DNA of 64,000 bases from Leptospira mtsangambouensis (GTDB lineage: Bacteria > Spirochaetota > Leptospiria > Leptospirales > Leptospiraceae): the NCBI RefSeq assembly GCF_004770475.1, contig NZ_RQHK01000003.1, positions 1 to 64,000 of the forward strand, given 5' to 3'. Positions 1 to 8,295 of this stretch are shown piece by piece (the first letter of the stretch is position 1; the number at the start of each line of letters is the position of its first letter). The notes under the pieces are model-generated. The model was not told the DNA's origin and did no database searches. It worked only from the letters and a program-made list of their open reading frames with translations. Both the position numbers and the translations under genes were made by a program.

Positions 1-107
1 TCGATCGGCTTGACCATATTACAATATACACGATTAAGATCGTGTATGTCATTAATGCGTTGTTTGTTAACTTACTTGTCGTATACATCTGTTGGGAAAA
101 GCTCTGA
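1..107 (+). CDS. C-terminal end of an unidentified, probably membrane protein (partial)
   Basis: A reading frame that enters from the left edge (codons from base 3) stays open until TGA at 105-107. The 34 visible residues are mostly hydrophobic and read like a final transmembrane segment followed by WEKL. A strong intrinsic terminator overlaps the stop, which is what one expects at a true gene end. Base 26-47 also forms a 9-bp perfect inverted repeat inside this frame. A second frame is open here too (to base 147), so the choice rests on the terminator position and the hydrophobic character. The family cannot be named from this fragment. Confidence 0.35.
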   Translation, partial: DRLDHITIYTIKIVYVINALFVNLLVVYICWEKL

Positions 108-131
108 GTCGGAAGATTCGGGGCTTTTTTT
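101..131 (+). terminator. Rho-independent terminator
   Basis: Ten-bp stem (101-110 with 115-124, three G-U pairs) closed by a GGAA tetraloop and followed at once by seven T. It ends transcription of whatever gene enters from the left edge. Confidence 0.75.
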
Positions 132-218
132 GTGTCCGGAGGTTTGAATTGGAAAAATTCGCTAGGTTACCCAAGTCAGAATGCATTTCTGACGGAGGTG
201 GTAAAAGCTAGATTGTGA

Positions 219-659
219 CTATATCTGTTCAGAGCGCAAATAAATTGCTTCATATAACAAGGCAATACTTGATGGGGAGAAGGATGAATAGCGAAGTTGT
301 GTGGAAAAGTCGGATAAATAGGAAGCGCTAAAGTTCAAAAGTTTTTCTTTTTTTAGTTTTTTTGAAGCCCGGATATAAGTGTAGCCATATAATACTGCCA
401 CAACCTCATTTAAAAATAAACAAGGGTTTGATTCTTTTTCAGAAAGTTCAAACGTAAATGGTTTTAGCTTTCTAATCCAGAAAGTAATACTACCAGAGAT
501 TTTATATTCTGAAGGATCTTTAAAGTCAGCCAAATATCCATTTATTTTTTCAATGACTTCACCCAAAATTGCCTGATCAACAATTACGGAGCGGGCATAT
601 TTTCTTTCTATTTCCGGGATTATATTTTCGAATAAGACATCAATACTGATAGTAATCAA
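219..659 (-). CDS. Uncharacterised protein, second gene of a two-gene operon
   Basis: 146 residues, not recognised. It starts with TTG; a GAGAAG Shine-Dalgarno seven bases upstream supports this start, and no nearby ATG exists. The protein is soluble, with no signal peptide or membrane span, and mixed charged and aromatic content. It follows the 62-aa gene at 664-852 with a gap of only four bases, so the two are co-transcribed and probably translationally coupled. Small upstream gene plus larger downstream gene next to a restriction-modification operon resembles a toxin-antitoxin or other defence pair, but no toxin motif was identified, so this is context-based inference only. Confidence 0.6.
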   Translation of the reverse strand: MITISIDVLFENIIPEIERKYARSVIVDQAILGEVIEKINGYLADFKDPSEYKISGSITFWIRKLKPFTFELSEKESNPCLFLNEVVAVLYGYTYIRASKKLKKEKLLNFSASYLSDFSTQLRYSSFSPSSIALLYEAIYLRSEQI

Positions 660-663
660 TCGA

Positions 664-852
664 TTACTTCTCAGATTTCATTTGGTCTAGAAAATTAGAG
701 ATAGTTTCCTTTTCGGAATTGAATAATTCCTTTGCAGCTTCGGTGAGCAGTTTTGGGTCATTCACGGCTCCGCCATGATTTTCAAATTTTCCTGTTGCTA
801 TAATTCGTTTCATTCTTTCCGAAAGAATGGTTCCTTGGCCTACAAGTTTCAT
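664..852 (-). CDS. Small uncharacterised protein, first gene of a two-gene operon
   Basis: 62 residues, ATG start, charged and probably helical in its C-terminal half (EAAKELFNSEKETISNFL). No known domain recognised. The gene lies four bases upstream of the 146-aa partner and is divergent from hsdM. Its size and position are those of an antitoxin or an accessory regulator, but no ribbon-helix-helix or helix-turn-helix pattern can be claimed with confidence. Expression may be governed by the inverted repeat at 929-965. Confidence 0.55.
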   Translation of the reverse strand: MKLVGQGTILSERMKRIIATGKFENHGGAVNDPKLLTEAAKELFNSEKETISNFLDQMKSEK

Positions 853-928
853 TTGGTTTCCCCTACTTGTATTGTTATGTTTAGGATTGTTAATTTACGA
901 TTGATTTTTTTAAATTAAAAGTCCTAAT

Positions 929-965
929 GTGACATAATATAATCCTTTCTTTCCTTATGTCACAA
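929..965. promoter_or_regulatory. Inverted repeat between the small operon and hsdM
   Basis: Ten-bp perfect arms TGTGACATAA (929-938) and TTATGTCACA (956-965) separated by 17 bp, in the divergent intergenic region 853-1156. The symmetry fits a dimeric regulator site controlling one or both divergent operons; it could also be a weak RNA hairpin. No clear -10/-35 pair could be fixed for hsdM. Otherwise the gap holds only a spurious minus-strand ORF and T-rich sequence. Confidence 0.4.
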
Positions 966-1156
966 CATTTTTTGTGTAAGTTCTGATTTTTCCCTTTTTT
1001 GACAAGCCAGTTCACCTTTTTTCCCCTTTCGACAGAAAAACTTAGTGTGAGTGCGTATATTTGTCCCAAGGGGAATGTATTCTGCAATAGTATATGAATG
1101 TAGATCACAATCAACACTTGTCAGATGAAATACTAGAGAGAAAGTTAGTTTTGAAG

Positions 1157-2905
1157 ATGAATCAATTCAAAGAAAAAGCAAATTTTATCTGGGCAATCGC
1201 TGATTTACTGAGAGGACATTATAGACAATCAGATTATGGGAAAGTTATATTACCTCTGACTGTTCTACGACGATTGGACATTGTTTTGGAACCTACCAAA
1301 AAAAATGTAATTGAGGCATACGAACAACACAAAACAAAGAAGCCAGAAATTTTAGAGCCTATTTTAAACAATGCTGCCAAGGTAAAATTTCATAACCGAA
1401 GTAAGTATGACTTTTCTGAACTTGCTAAAGATGCAGACCATTTGGCTGCCAATTTTAGAAATTATATCAAAGGGTATTCTTTAAGTGCGATTGAGATCAT
1501 TGATTATTTTAGTTTGGAAGATCAAATTAAAAAACTAGAGGAGTATGATCTTTTATATCTTGTTGTTAAAAAATTTGCGGAAGCAGGGGATATGTTTCGG
1601 GGTGTGTCTTCCTTGGAGATGGGATATATCTTTGAGGAACTCATTCGGAAGTTTGCAGAGCTTAGCAATGAAACCGCTGGGGAACATTTTACACCCAGAG
1701 AAGTGATTAGGCTCATGGTAAATTTACTTTTTATCAATGATAAGGAAATTTTAACCAATAAAGGCATCGTACGCACGTTATATGACCCAGCCTGTGGAAC
1801 TGGCGGAATGTTGTCTGTTGCAGAAGAGTTTTTGCATGATTTAAATCCGGATGCTAAACTAGAAGTCTTTGGGCAAGAAATGAACCCTGAGTCCTTTGCG
1901 ATTTGTAAGTCGGATATGCTGATTAAGGGACAAAACCCAAGTAATATTAAATTTGGAAATACGTTTACCCAAGATGGTCTCACGGAAGAAAAATTTGATT
2001 ATATGCTGAGTAATCCGCCATTTGGTGTGGATTGGAAAAAATCGGAAAAACTCATCAAAGAAGAAGCCGCTAAAAAAGGATGGGATGGAAGGTTTGGTGC
2101 GGGACTTCCTGCCATTAGCGATGGTTCACTACTCTTTTTACAACATATGGTTTCTAAGATGAAACGAAAAGATGGGGGGAGCCGATTGGCCATTGTATTT
2201 AATGGCTCTCCTTTGTTTAGCGGGGCTGCAGGTAGTGGGCCAAGTGACATTCGTAAATGGATCATTGAAAATGATATGTTGGAAGCCATTGTGGCACTTC
2301 CCGACCAATTGTTTTACAATACGGGAATTTCCACTTACATTTGGATTGTAACCGATCACAAACCAAAAAATCGAAAAGGCAAAGTGCAACTCATCAATGC
2401 CACAGGTGGTGACTTAGAAGACAAAGACAATCCGTTTTATGCTAAGATGCTTCGTTCTCTCGGAAACAAACGAAAAGAAATTCACGAAGATGCAATTTCC
2501 AAGATCACCAAACTCTACGGAGATTTTCGTGAGAGCGAATATTGTAAGATTTTTGATAATGATGATTTTGGTTACCACCGCATTACAGTGGAAAGACCTA
2601 AGTTAGATGAAGCGGGCAAACCCTTGTATGATAAAAAAGGAAAACCGTTGGCAGATTCTGACCTTAGGGACTTTGAAAACATCCCTTTAAAAGAAAATAT
2701 AGAATCCTACTTCCAAAAGGAAGTGCTCCCACATGTATCGGATGCATGGATTGACCATGAAAAAACAAAAGTGGGTTATGAAATCAATTTCACCAAATAC
2801 TTTTACAAATACAAACCACTTCGCAGTCTAGCGGAGATTCGGCGGGATATCCTCGCCTTAGAAGAAGAAACCCAAGGCATGATTGGAGATATCATCGAAT
2901 CATGA
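1157..2905 (+). CDS. hsdM: Type I restriction-modification system DNA methyltransferase subunit HsdM
   Basis: N6-adenine methyltransferase subunit of a Type I RM enzyme; with HsdS it modifies the recognition site. Start chosen at the ATG giving MNQFKEKANFIW, the usual family N-terminus; an in-frame ATG 21 codons upstream at 1094 is possible but has no good ribosome site. Numbered from 1157, an N-terminal helical HsdM_N-type region is followed by the SAM-binding motif DPACGTGG at about residues 210-217 and the catalytic NPPF at 286-289. About 582 aa, somewhat longer than the common 500-540 aa. The stop overlaps the hsdS start by 4 bp (ATGA), so the genes are coupled. Confidence 0.93.
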   Translation: MNQFKEKANFIWAIADLLRGHYRQSDYGKVILPLTVLRRLDIVLEPTKKNVIEAYEQHKTKKPEILEPILNNAAKVKFHNRSKYDFSELAKDADHLAANFRNYIKGYSLSAIEIIDYFSLEDQIKKLEEYDLLYLVVKKFAEAGDMFRGVSSLEMGYIFEELIRKFAELSNETAGEHFTPREVIRLMVNLLFINDKEILTNKGIVRTLYDPACGTGGMLSVAEEFLHDLNPDAKLEVFGQEMNPESFAICKSDMLIKGQNPSNIKFGNTFTQDGLTEEKFDYMLSNPPFGVDWKKSEKLIKEEAAKKGWDGRFGAGLPAISDGSLLFLQHMVSKMKRKDGGSRLAIVFNGSPLFSGAAGSGPSDIRKWIIENDMLEAIVALPDQLFYNTGISTYIWIVTDHKPKNRKGKVQLINATGGDLEDKDNPFYAKMLRSLGNKRKEIHEDAISKITKLYGDFRESEYCKIFDNDDFGYHRITVERPKLDEAGKPLYDKKGKPLADSDLRDFENIPLKENIESYFQKEVLPHVSDAWIDHEKTKVGYEINFTKYFYKYKPLRSLAEIRRDILALEEETQGMIGDIIES

Positions 2906-4221
2906 AACGGTATGAGGCATACAAAGACTCTGGTGTGGAATGGATTGGTGAGATTCCGGCAAATTGGGAAGTAAAGAGATTGAAATATTTGGCAAAGATA
3001 AATGCTTCTAAACCAGCAAATCTTTCTGATGAATCTGTTAAATCAGAGGTAGTATTTCTACCAATGGAAAAAGTTGGTGAAGATGGAAGTGTTGACCAGA
3101 GTATTTTAAAAAATATCGATGAAGTTAGCCGTGGTTTTACTTACTTTGAAAGAGGGGACATCTTAATAGCGAAAATTACACCATGTTTTGAAAATGGAAA
3201 GGGCGCACATTTAAAAGATTTAAATACTAATGTAGGATTTGGCTCAACGGAATTTCATACTATTAAGTCCTTGAAGTTTCTCAATCCAGCATTTGCTTAT
3301 TATCAAACTAAATCGAATGTATTTATGAAAGTTGGTGAGGGTTTTATGTCTGGCTCTGCAGGACAGAAAAGACTTCCTACTAGTTTTGTTGAGGATTTTC
3401 CAATCCCACTCCCTCCTCTCGCCGAACAAACATCCATTGCCGAATTTCTCGACCGCAAAACTTCACAAATCGACAGTTTGGTAGAAAAAAAGAAACGATT
3501 GATTGAATTATTGAAAGAAGAAAAAGCAGCAGTAATTAATCAGGCGGTGACGAAGGGAATTGATCCGAATGTGAAAATGAAAGATTCCGGTGTGGAGTGG
3601 TTGGGGGAGGTTCCCGAGCATTGGGAAGTAATTCCCATGACGAAATATTTAGAATCAATTATTGATTATAGAGGAAAAACACCTCAAAAGATTGAAAGCG
3701 GTACTTTTTTGGTTACAGCTAGAAATATAAAAGAGGGAAAAATAAACTACTCCATATCGCAAGAGTATGTTGATACTAGCCTATATGATGAAATTATGAG
3801 GCGAGGTTCACTTGAGATCGGAGATGTCTTAATGACGACTGAAGCTCCGTTGGGTGAGGTTGCGAACGTTGATAAAGTAGATGTCGCTATCGCACAAAGG
3901 GTAATTAAATTTAGAGCATTAAAAGCACATTTGGATAATTACTTTTTAAAAGAATGGATTGCTACATATACTTTTCAGTCTTATTTAACTTCATTGGCAA
4001 CTGGCTCTACTGCATTGGGTATAAAAGCAAGTAAACTAAATTTGCTGAAACTAGCATTACCTTCTATACAAGAGCAAATATCAATCGTTGGTTTAGTCAG
4101 AGAATTAAACACAAAATATTCTACAATGATTTCCAAAATTGAAAAGGAAATCGAACTCCTCCAAGAATACCGCACAGCTTTGATTTCAGAGGTGGTGACG
4201 GGAAAGGTGAGGGTGGGGTGA
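2902..4221 (+). CDS. hsdS: Type I restriction-modification specificity subunit HsdS
   Basis: 439 residues with the classic two-half layout: a first target-recognition domain, a central conserved helical region (LAEQTSIAEFLDRKTSQID, then a lysine/glutamate-rich coiled coil near residues 175-220), a second recognition domain beginning near residue 226, and a C-terminal coiled coil. The motif KDSGVEWxGExPxxWEV occurs at the start of each half (about residues 7 and 227), encoded by similar DNA. HsdS sets the bipartite DNA target for both methylation and cleavage. Overlaps hsdM by 4 bp upstream and the next gene by 4 bp downstream (GTGA). Intact, no frameshift seen. Confidence 0.92.
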   Translation: MKRYEAYKDSGVEWIGEIPANWEVKRLKYLAKINASKPANLSDESVKSEVVFLPMEKVGEDGSVDQSILKNIDEVSRGFTYFERGDILIAKITPCFENGKGAHLKDLNTNVGFGSTEFHTIKSLKFLNPAFAYYQTKSNVFMKVGEGFMSGSAGQKRLPTSFVEDFPIPLPPLAEQTSIAEFLDRKTSQIDSLVEKKKRLIELLKEEKAAVINQAVTKGIDPNVKMKDSGVEWLGEVPEHWEVIPMTKYLESIIDYRGKTPQKIESGTFLVTARNIKEGKINYSISQEYVDTSLYDEIMRRGSLEIGDVLMTTEAPLGEVANVDKVDVAIAQRVIKFRALKAHLDNYFLKEWIATYTFQSYLTSLATGSTALGIKASKLNLLKLALPSIQEQISIVGLVRELNTKYSTMISKIEKEIELLQEYRTALISEVVTGKVRVG

Positions 4222-5102
4222 CTCATACAACGAATCCGAATGCAATACTCGAATACTTTCGGGGTAAACATAAGGAACTCATGGCACTATCCGAGCAGGC
4301 AGTGGTCTCTCATTCTGGATTGCGGGGGAGCCATAGGGAGTTGATTCTCCATCACTATTTGCAGGATATTCTTCCTGGAAGGTTTGCTGTTTCTTCTGGG
4401 ATTGTGCAGGGAAAGATTGGTAATTCTGCTCAATCCGATATTGTTATTTGGGACTCTTACAATTATCCTTCGTTAAAAATGCAAGGGAACCGTTTATTCT
4501 TTGGGGAGTCTGTAAGGGCATGTATAGAAGTAAAATCTGTATTCAATACAAGAGAATTTGCTGATATTAAAAAGAAAACAGATCTACTTAGAATCGCAAA
4601 TTTAGGAAAACATTTTCATCCTACTTTGAAAGAAGAGATTCTGAGCCTAAAGCAAGGTCTTCATGAGATTCGGACAGGAACGGAACAAAATGGGATTCTG
4701 ATTTCTCCGCATAGATCTGCAAGTGTAGCTTTCTCTTTTCAAGGAGGAGAAAACTTTTCCATTGCACACCTAACAAAAAAGGAATTGGAAAAAGTAGATG
4801 ACCAATGGCCTGATTTGATGATCTTTTTAGCAGCTGGTAAGGTTGTTTATAAAGATTTTGAATTTGTTCCTCAAGAGGAAGATCGATACATTCAAAAGCC
4901 GTTTCTTTGCCAGTGCGAATTTTCAAAGGATGGACTTCTCTTTTTTACTGGAAAACTGCTGTCCTTGCTTTCTGAGCGAGTCATGAATATTGAAAATTAT
5001 AGTTATTTTGAAGATTATGTAACTGATAGTATTCAAATAAAAGAAGAGATAAAACAAGAATATCCAATGCATCGACCTTTTCCCGGAGCATTGTTTCTAT
5101 AA
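4218..5102 (+). CDS. DUF6602-like protein with PD-(D/E)XK-like motif, inside the Type I RM operon
   Basis: 294 residues, GTG start overlapping the hsdS stop by 4 bp. The N-terminal part (GLRGSHRELILHHYLQDILPGRF, split here as GLRGSHREL and LPGRF) and the segment SDIVIWD (residues 73-79) followed by CIEVKS (E104, K106) match the arrangement of DUF6602 proteins and resemble the D...ExK core of the PD-(D/E)XK nuclease fold. I assign DUF6602 from memory of the motif; nuclease activity is inference. The tight coupling to hsdS and position before hsdR suggest it works with, or rides on, the restriction system, for example as an additional effector or regulator. Confidence 0.65.
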   Translation: MTHTTNPNAILEYFRGKHKELMALSEQAVVSHSGLRGSHRELILHHYLQDILPGRFAVSSGIVQGKIGNSAQSDIVIWDSYNYPSLKMQGNRLFFGESVRACIEVKSVFNTREFADIKKKTDLLRIANLGKHFHPTLKEEILSLKQGLHEIRTGTEQNGILISPHRSASVAFSFQGGENFSIAHLTKKELEKVDDQWPDLMIFLAAGKVVYKDFEFVPQEEDRYIQKPFLCQCEFSKDGLLFFTGKLLSLLSERVMNIENYSYFEDYVTDSIQIKEEIKQEYPMHRPFPGALFL

Positions 5103-5159
5103 GTTTCAGAAATTTAACTACTATTTTCGTTTTGTTATTATTTTATTTGGAGACCATTT

Positions 5160-8144
5160 ATGAGCCCATCTATCCATACAGAAAACGCATTTGAAACCGC
5201 CATCACAAACCATCTAACCTCGTCTGGTTGGGCCTCGGGTGATCCATCTCAATTTGATAAAAATGTTTGTCTTTTTAAATCACATATCTTGTCTTTTATT
5301 TTGCGTTCTCAATCGAAAGAATGGGAAAAACTAAAAGCCTATTACAAAGAAGATACGGAAAATAAATTCTTCCAAAGGTTGTATAAGGAACTGGAACTAA
5401 GGGGGACTTTGGATGTCTTACGACACGGTATTACTGACAGCGGTGTTAAATTTAAGTTGGCTTATTTTAAGCCGGAGAGTAAGTTAAATCCTGATACTTA
5501 CGACGACTATCAAAAGAACGAACTCATAGTCACAAGGCAAGTTCACTATTCTTTAAAAAACAACAATAGTGTCGATATTCTCTTGTCATTGAATGGCCTT
5601 CCTCTTGCGACGATAGAACTCAAAAATCATTTTACAGGACAAAATGTCCAAAATGCAATCCAACAATACAAATTAGATCGTGATCCCAAGGAGCTACTAT
5701 TTCTATTCAAAAAACGCGCCTTAGTCCATTTTGCCGTTGATCCCGATGAAGTGTATCTAACTACTAAATTAGATGGTAAAAATACAAAATTCATTCCATT
5801 CAACAAAGGAAATGGATTGGGAGCTGGCAATCCAACAAATCCTAACGGTTACAAAACTTCTTACTTTTGGGAAGAAATTTTAAGTCCTGATAGTTGGCTC
5901 GAGCTTTTGTCTCGATTTTTACATACAAAAAAAGAAGATTATTATAGCGAAGGTAAAAAATATACCAAAGAATCTATCTTGTTTCCAAGATTCCACCAAA
6001 TAGATGTTGTGCGAAAAGTCTCTCTAGATGCGAAGAAAAATGGTTCTGGCAAAAATTATCTAATCCAACACTCCGCAGGAAGCGGAAAAAGTAATTCCAT
6101 TGCTTGGCTGACATATAGATTGAGTAGTCTTTTTAATGAGAAGGATGAAAAGATTTTTGATTCCGTAATTGTAATTACAGACCGAAATGTACTCGATCGC
6201 CAATTGCAGGATACTATTTATCAATTTGAACATAAACAAGGGGTTGTCCAAAGAATCGATGACGATTCCAAACAATTGGCAAGTGCAATCCAGTCGGGAG
6301 CCAATATCATCATTACTACTTTGCAGAAGTTCCCATTTGCTTTAAAACATCTATCGGAACTCCCTCATAGGAAATATGCAGTCATCATCGATGAAGCACA
6401 TAGTAGCCAAGGAGGAGAATCCTCAAAAAATATGGCAGAGGTTCTCGGTGGAAAAGTTCTGACACTGGATGAATCCGAAGCGTTGGAATTGAAATTAGAT
6501 GAAGAAGATGACGATGAAGATGTAATCCGAGAGGCAATTCGCAAACGAGGCCCTCAGCCAAACATCTCTATTTTTGCTTTCACAGCAACACCCAAAGCAA
6601 AAACCCTCGAAGTTTTTGGAGATAAAAATGCAGAAGGTAAACCTATGCCTTTTCATTTGTATTCCATGCGGCAGGCCATCGAAGAAAATTATATTTTGGA
6701 TGTATTGAAGAATTATACTACGTACAAAGAATACTATCGATTGTCAAAAACGATAGAAGATGATCCAGAACTGAATAAAAAGAAAGCTTTGAAGGCAATT
6801 GGAAGATTTGCTTCTCTACACCCGCATAATATCAGTCAGAAAATTGAAGTGATTGTGGAGCATTTTCGAAACGTTGTAATGAAGCGAATTGGCGGGAAGG
6901 CCAAGGCAATGGTCGTTACTTCCTCGAGAAAACATGCATTGGAATACTACTTAGCTTTTAAGAACTATATTAAGGAAAAGGGATATTCTGGAATTGATCC
7001 AATTGTTGCTTTTTCTGGAGTTGTTTATCATGATTTATATGCAGAGGGTATTACTGAGGCAAAATTAAACCAGTTCGGAGAAAAGGAATTGCCTAATAAA
7101 TTTGGAGAAGGTGAGAACTTTAGAGTACTACTTGTTGCCGATAAATACCAAACTGGATTCGACCAACCACTGCTTCATACGATGTATGTGGATAAAAAAA
7201 TTAATGGTGTCAAAGCTGTGCAAACATTATCTCGTCTGAACAGAATCTGCCCAGGAAAAGAGGACACATTTGTAATTGATTTTGCTAATGAAAGACAAAC
7301 TATCTTAGATTCTTTTCAGCCTTATTATGAAACAACAGTTTTAAATGAACCTACAAACCCGAATCAACTTTATGATTTTAAGATTCTTTTAGATGCTTCA
7401 CAAATTTACTTTCAATCAGAAGTAGATGCATTTGCAAAAGTTTTTTATCGCGAAGGCAATCAGGATACAAAATCACAAGCTAAATTGTATAGTTATATCG
7501 ATCCGAGCATTGATCGTTATAAAGGAAAAACGGAAGACGAACAGGATTCTTTTAAGAAACAGCTGATATCCTATTTGCGCTTATATAGTTTTCTATCTCA
7601 AATCATCCCATTCCAAGATATTGATTTAGAAAAAATATATAGTTTTGGAAGATACCTCGTACAAAAAATTCCAAGGGCAAACTATATTGAAAAACTTCAG
7701 TTAGATGATGAAGTTGCCTTACAATTTTATCGTTTAAAAAAGATTGAAGAAGGAGACTTGGTTCTTCAAATTCAAGGTGAAGCAAGTCTTGATGGTAAGA
7801 AAGAATCAGTAACAGGTAAGGAAAAGGAAGAAAAAGCAAAGTTGTCCGATATCATACAAATATTGAATGATAAATTTGGGACTGACTTTAACGAAACGGA
7901 CAAATTGTTCTTCAATCAGATGGAAGAAGAGTTATACCAAGATGAACAACTAAAAATTCGGGCTCAAAATAACCCGGTCGAAAATTTTCGTTATGCCTTT
8001 GATGAAGTTTTTTTGAATAAATTAATTGATCGTATGGAAAATAACCAAGAAATCTTTGATAAAATTATGAGCAGTCCTGAATTTAAGAAAGAAGTGGAAG
8101 ATTGGATGTTGTTGAGAATTTTCAATAGGTTTAATAAACAATAA
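5160..8144 (+). CDS. hsdR: Type I restriction endonuclease subunit HsdR
   Basis: 994 residues, ATG preceded by GGAG. It has an N-terminal nuclease domain with D139 and E153-L-K155 (PD-(D/E)XK). The SF2 translocase follows, with Walker A SAGSGKS at about 304-310 and DEAH at about 410-413. A C-terminal helical region presumably contacts HsdM. It cleaves unmodified DNA after ATP-driven translocation. An acidic insertion EEDDDEDV lies between the two helicase lobes. It is 57 bp downstream of the DUF6602-like gene and last in the operon; all three canonical subunits look intact, so the system is probably active. The stop codon abuts a dispersed structured repeat. Confidence 0.93.
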   Translation: MSPSIHTENAFETAITNHLTSSGWASGDPSQFDKNVCLFKSHILSFILRSQSKEWEKLKAYYKEDTENKFFQRLYKELELRGTLDVLRHGITDSGVKFKLAYFKPESKLNPDTYDDYQKNELIVTRQVHYSLKNNNSVDILLSLNGLPLATIELKNHFTGQNVQNAIQQYKLDRDPKELLFLFKKRALVHFAVDPDEVYLTTKLDGKNTKFIPFNKGNGLGAGNPTNPNGYKTSYFWEEILSPDSWLELLSRFLHTKKEDYYSEGKKYTKESILFPRFHQIDVVRKVSLDAKKNGSGKNYLIQHSAGSGKSNSIAWLTYRLSSLFNEKDEKIFDSVIVITDRNVLDRQLQDTIYQFEHKQGVVQRIDDDSKQLASAIQSGANIIITTLQKFPFALKHLSELPHRKYAVIIDEAHSSQGGESSKNMAEVLGGKVLTLDESEALELKLDEEDDDEDVIREAIRKRGPQPNISIFAFTATPKAKTLEVFGDKNAEGKPMPFHLYSMRQAIEENYILDVLKNYTTYKEYYRLSKTIEDDPELNKKKALKAIGRFASLHPHNISQKIEVIVEHFRNVVMKRIGGKAKAMVVTSSRKHALEYYLAFKNYIKEKGYSGIDPIVAFSGVVYHDLYAEGITEAKLNQFGEKELPNKFGEGENFRVLLVADKYQTGFDQPLLHTMYVDKKINGVKAVQTLSRLNRICPGKEDTFVIDFANERQTILDSFQPYYETTVLNEPTNPNQLYDFKILLDASQIYFQSEVDAFAKVFYREGNQDTKSQAKLYSYIDPSIDRYKGKTEDEQDSFKKQLISYLRLYSFLSQIIPFQDIDLEKIYSFGRYLVQKIPRANYIEKLQLDDEVALQFYRLKKIEEGDLVLQIQGEASLDGKKESVTGKEKEEKAKLSDIIQILNDKFGTDFNETDKLFFNQMEEELYQDEQLKIRAQNNPVENFRYAFDEVFLNKLIDRMENNQEIFDKIMSSPEFKKEVEDWMLLRIFNRFNKQ

Positions 8145-8282
8145 ATCCCCTGCGTTAGGGATACGAAGGGCTTGGTCACCTGCCATCGTTAGATGGCTGG
8201 GGACGGAAGCGACAGCGCACCCCGGAGTAGCCCGACCCTTACACTTATTAATTCTAAACCACCGATTCCATCGGGAACGTCC
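8145..8282 (-). repeat. Dispersed structured intergenic element, copy 1
   Basis: About 138 bp between the stops of hsdR and the convergent kinase gene. It is roughly 87 percent identical over its 88-bp core to copy 2 (12863-13008) and shares the same plan with copy 3 (42203-42325). On the plus strand the order is GCGTT (8152-8156), a stem AAGGG/CCCTT, the hairpin CATC-GTTA-GATG, a short GCGACAGC hairpin, CACCCCGGAG, then AACGT near the right end (8276-8280), which can pair with GCGTT. Polarity is given as minus because each copy lies 12-31 bp after the stop of a minus-strand gene. Likely a 3'-UTR RNA element or a non-autonomous mobile repeat. Confidence 0.75.
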
Positions 8283-8295
8283 AAAACTGTAACTT

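Noticed and set aside
890..1117. 75-aa minus-strand ORF overlapping the hsdM start
   Set aside because: Low-complexity, no Shine-Dalgarno, overlaps the regulatory gap and a real gene; a chance frame.
8145..8282. Integron attC-like ends (GTTAGG ... GGAAC)
   Set aside because: The order is opposite to an attC site (which runs from AAC to GTT), no integrase or cassette array is present, and copies are dispersed singly after gene ends.
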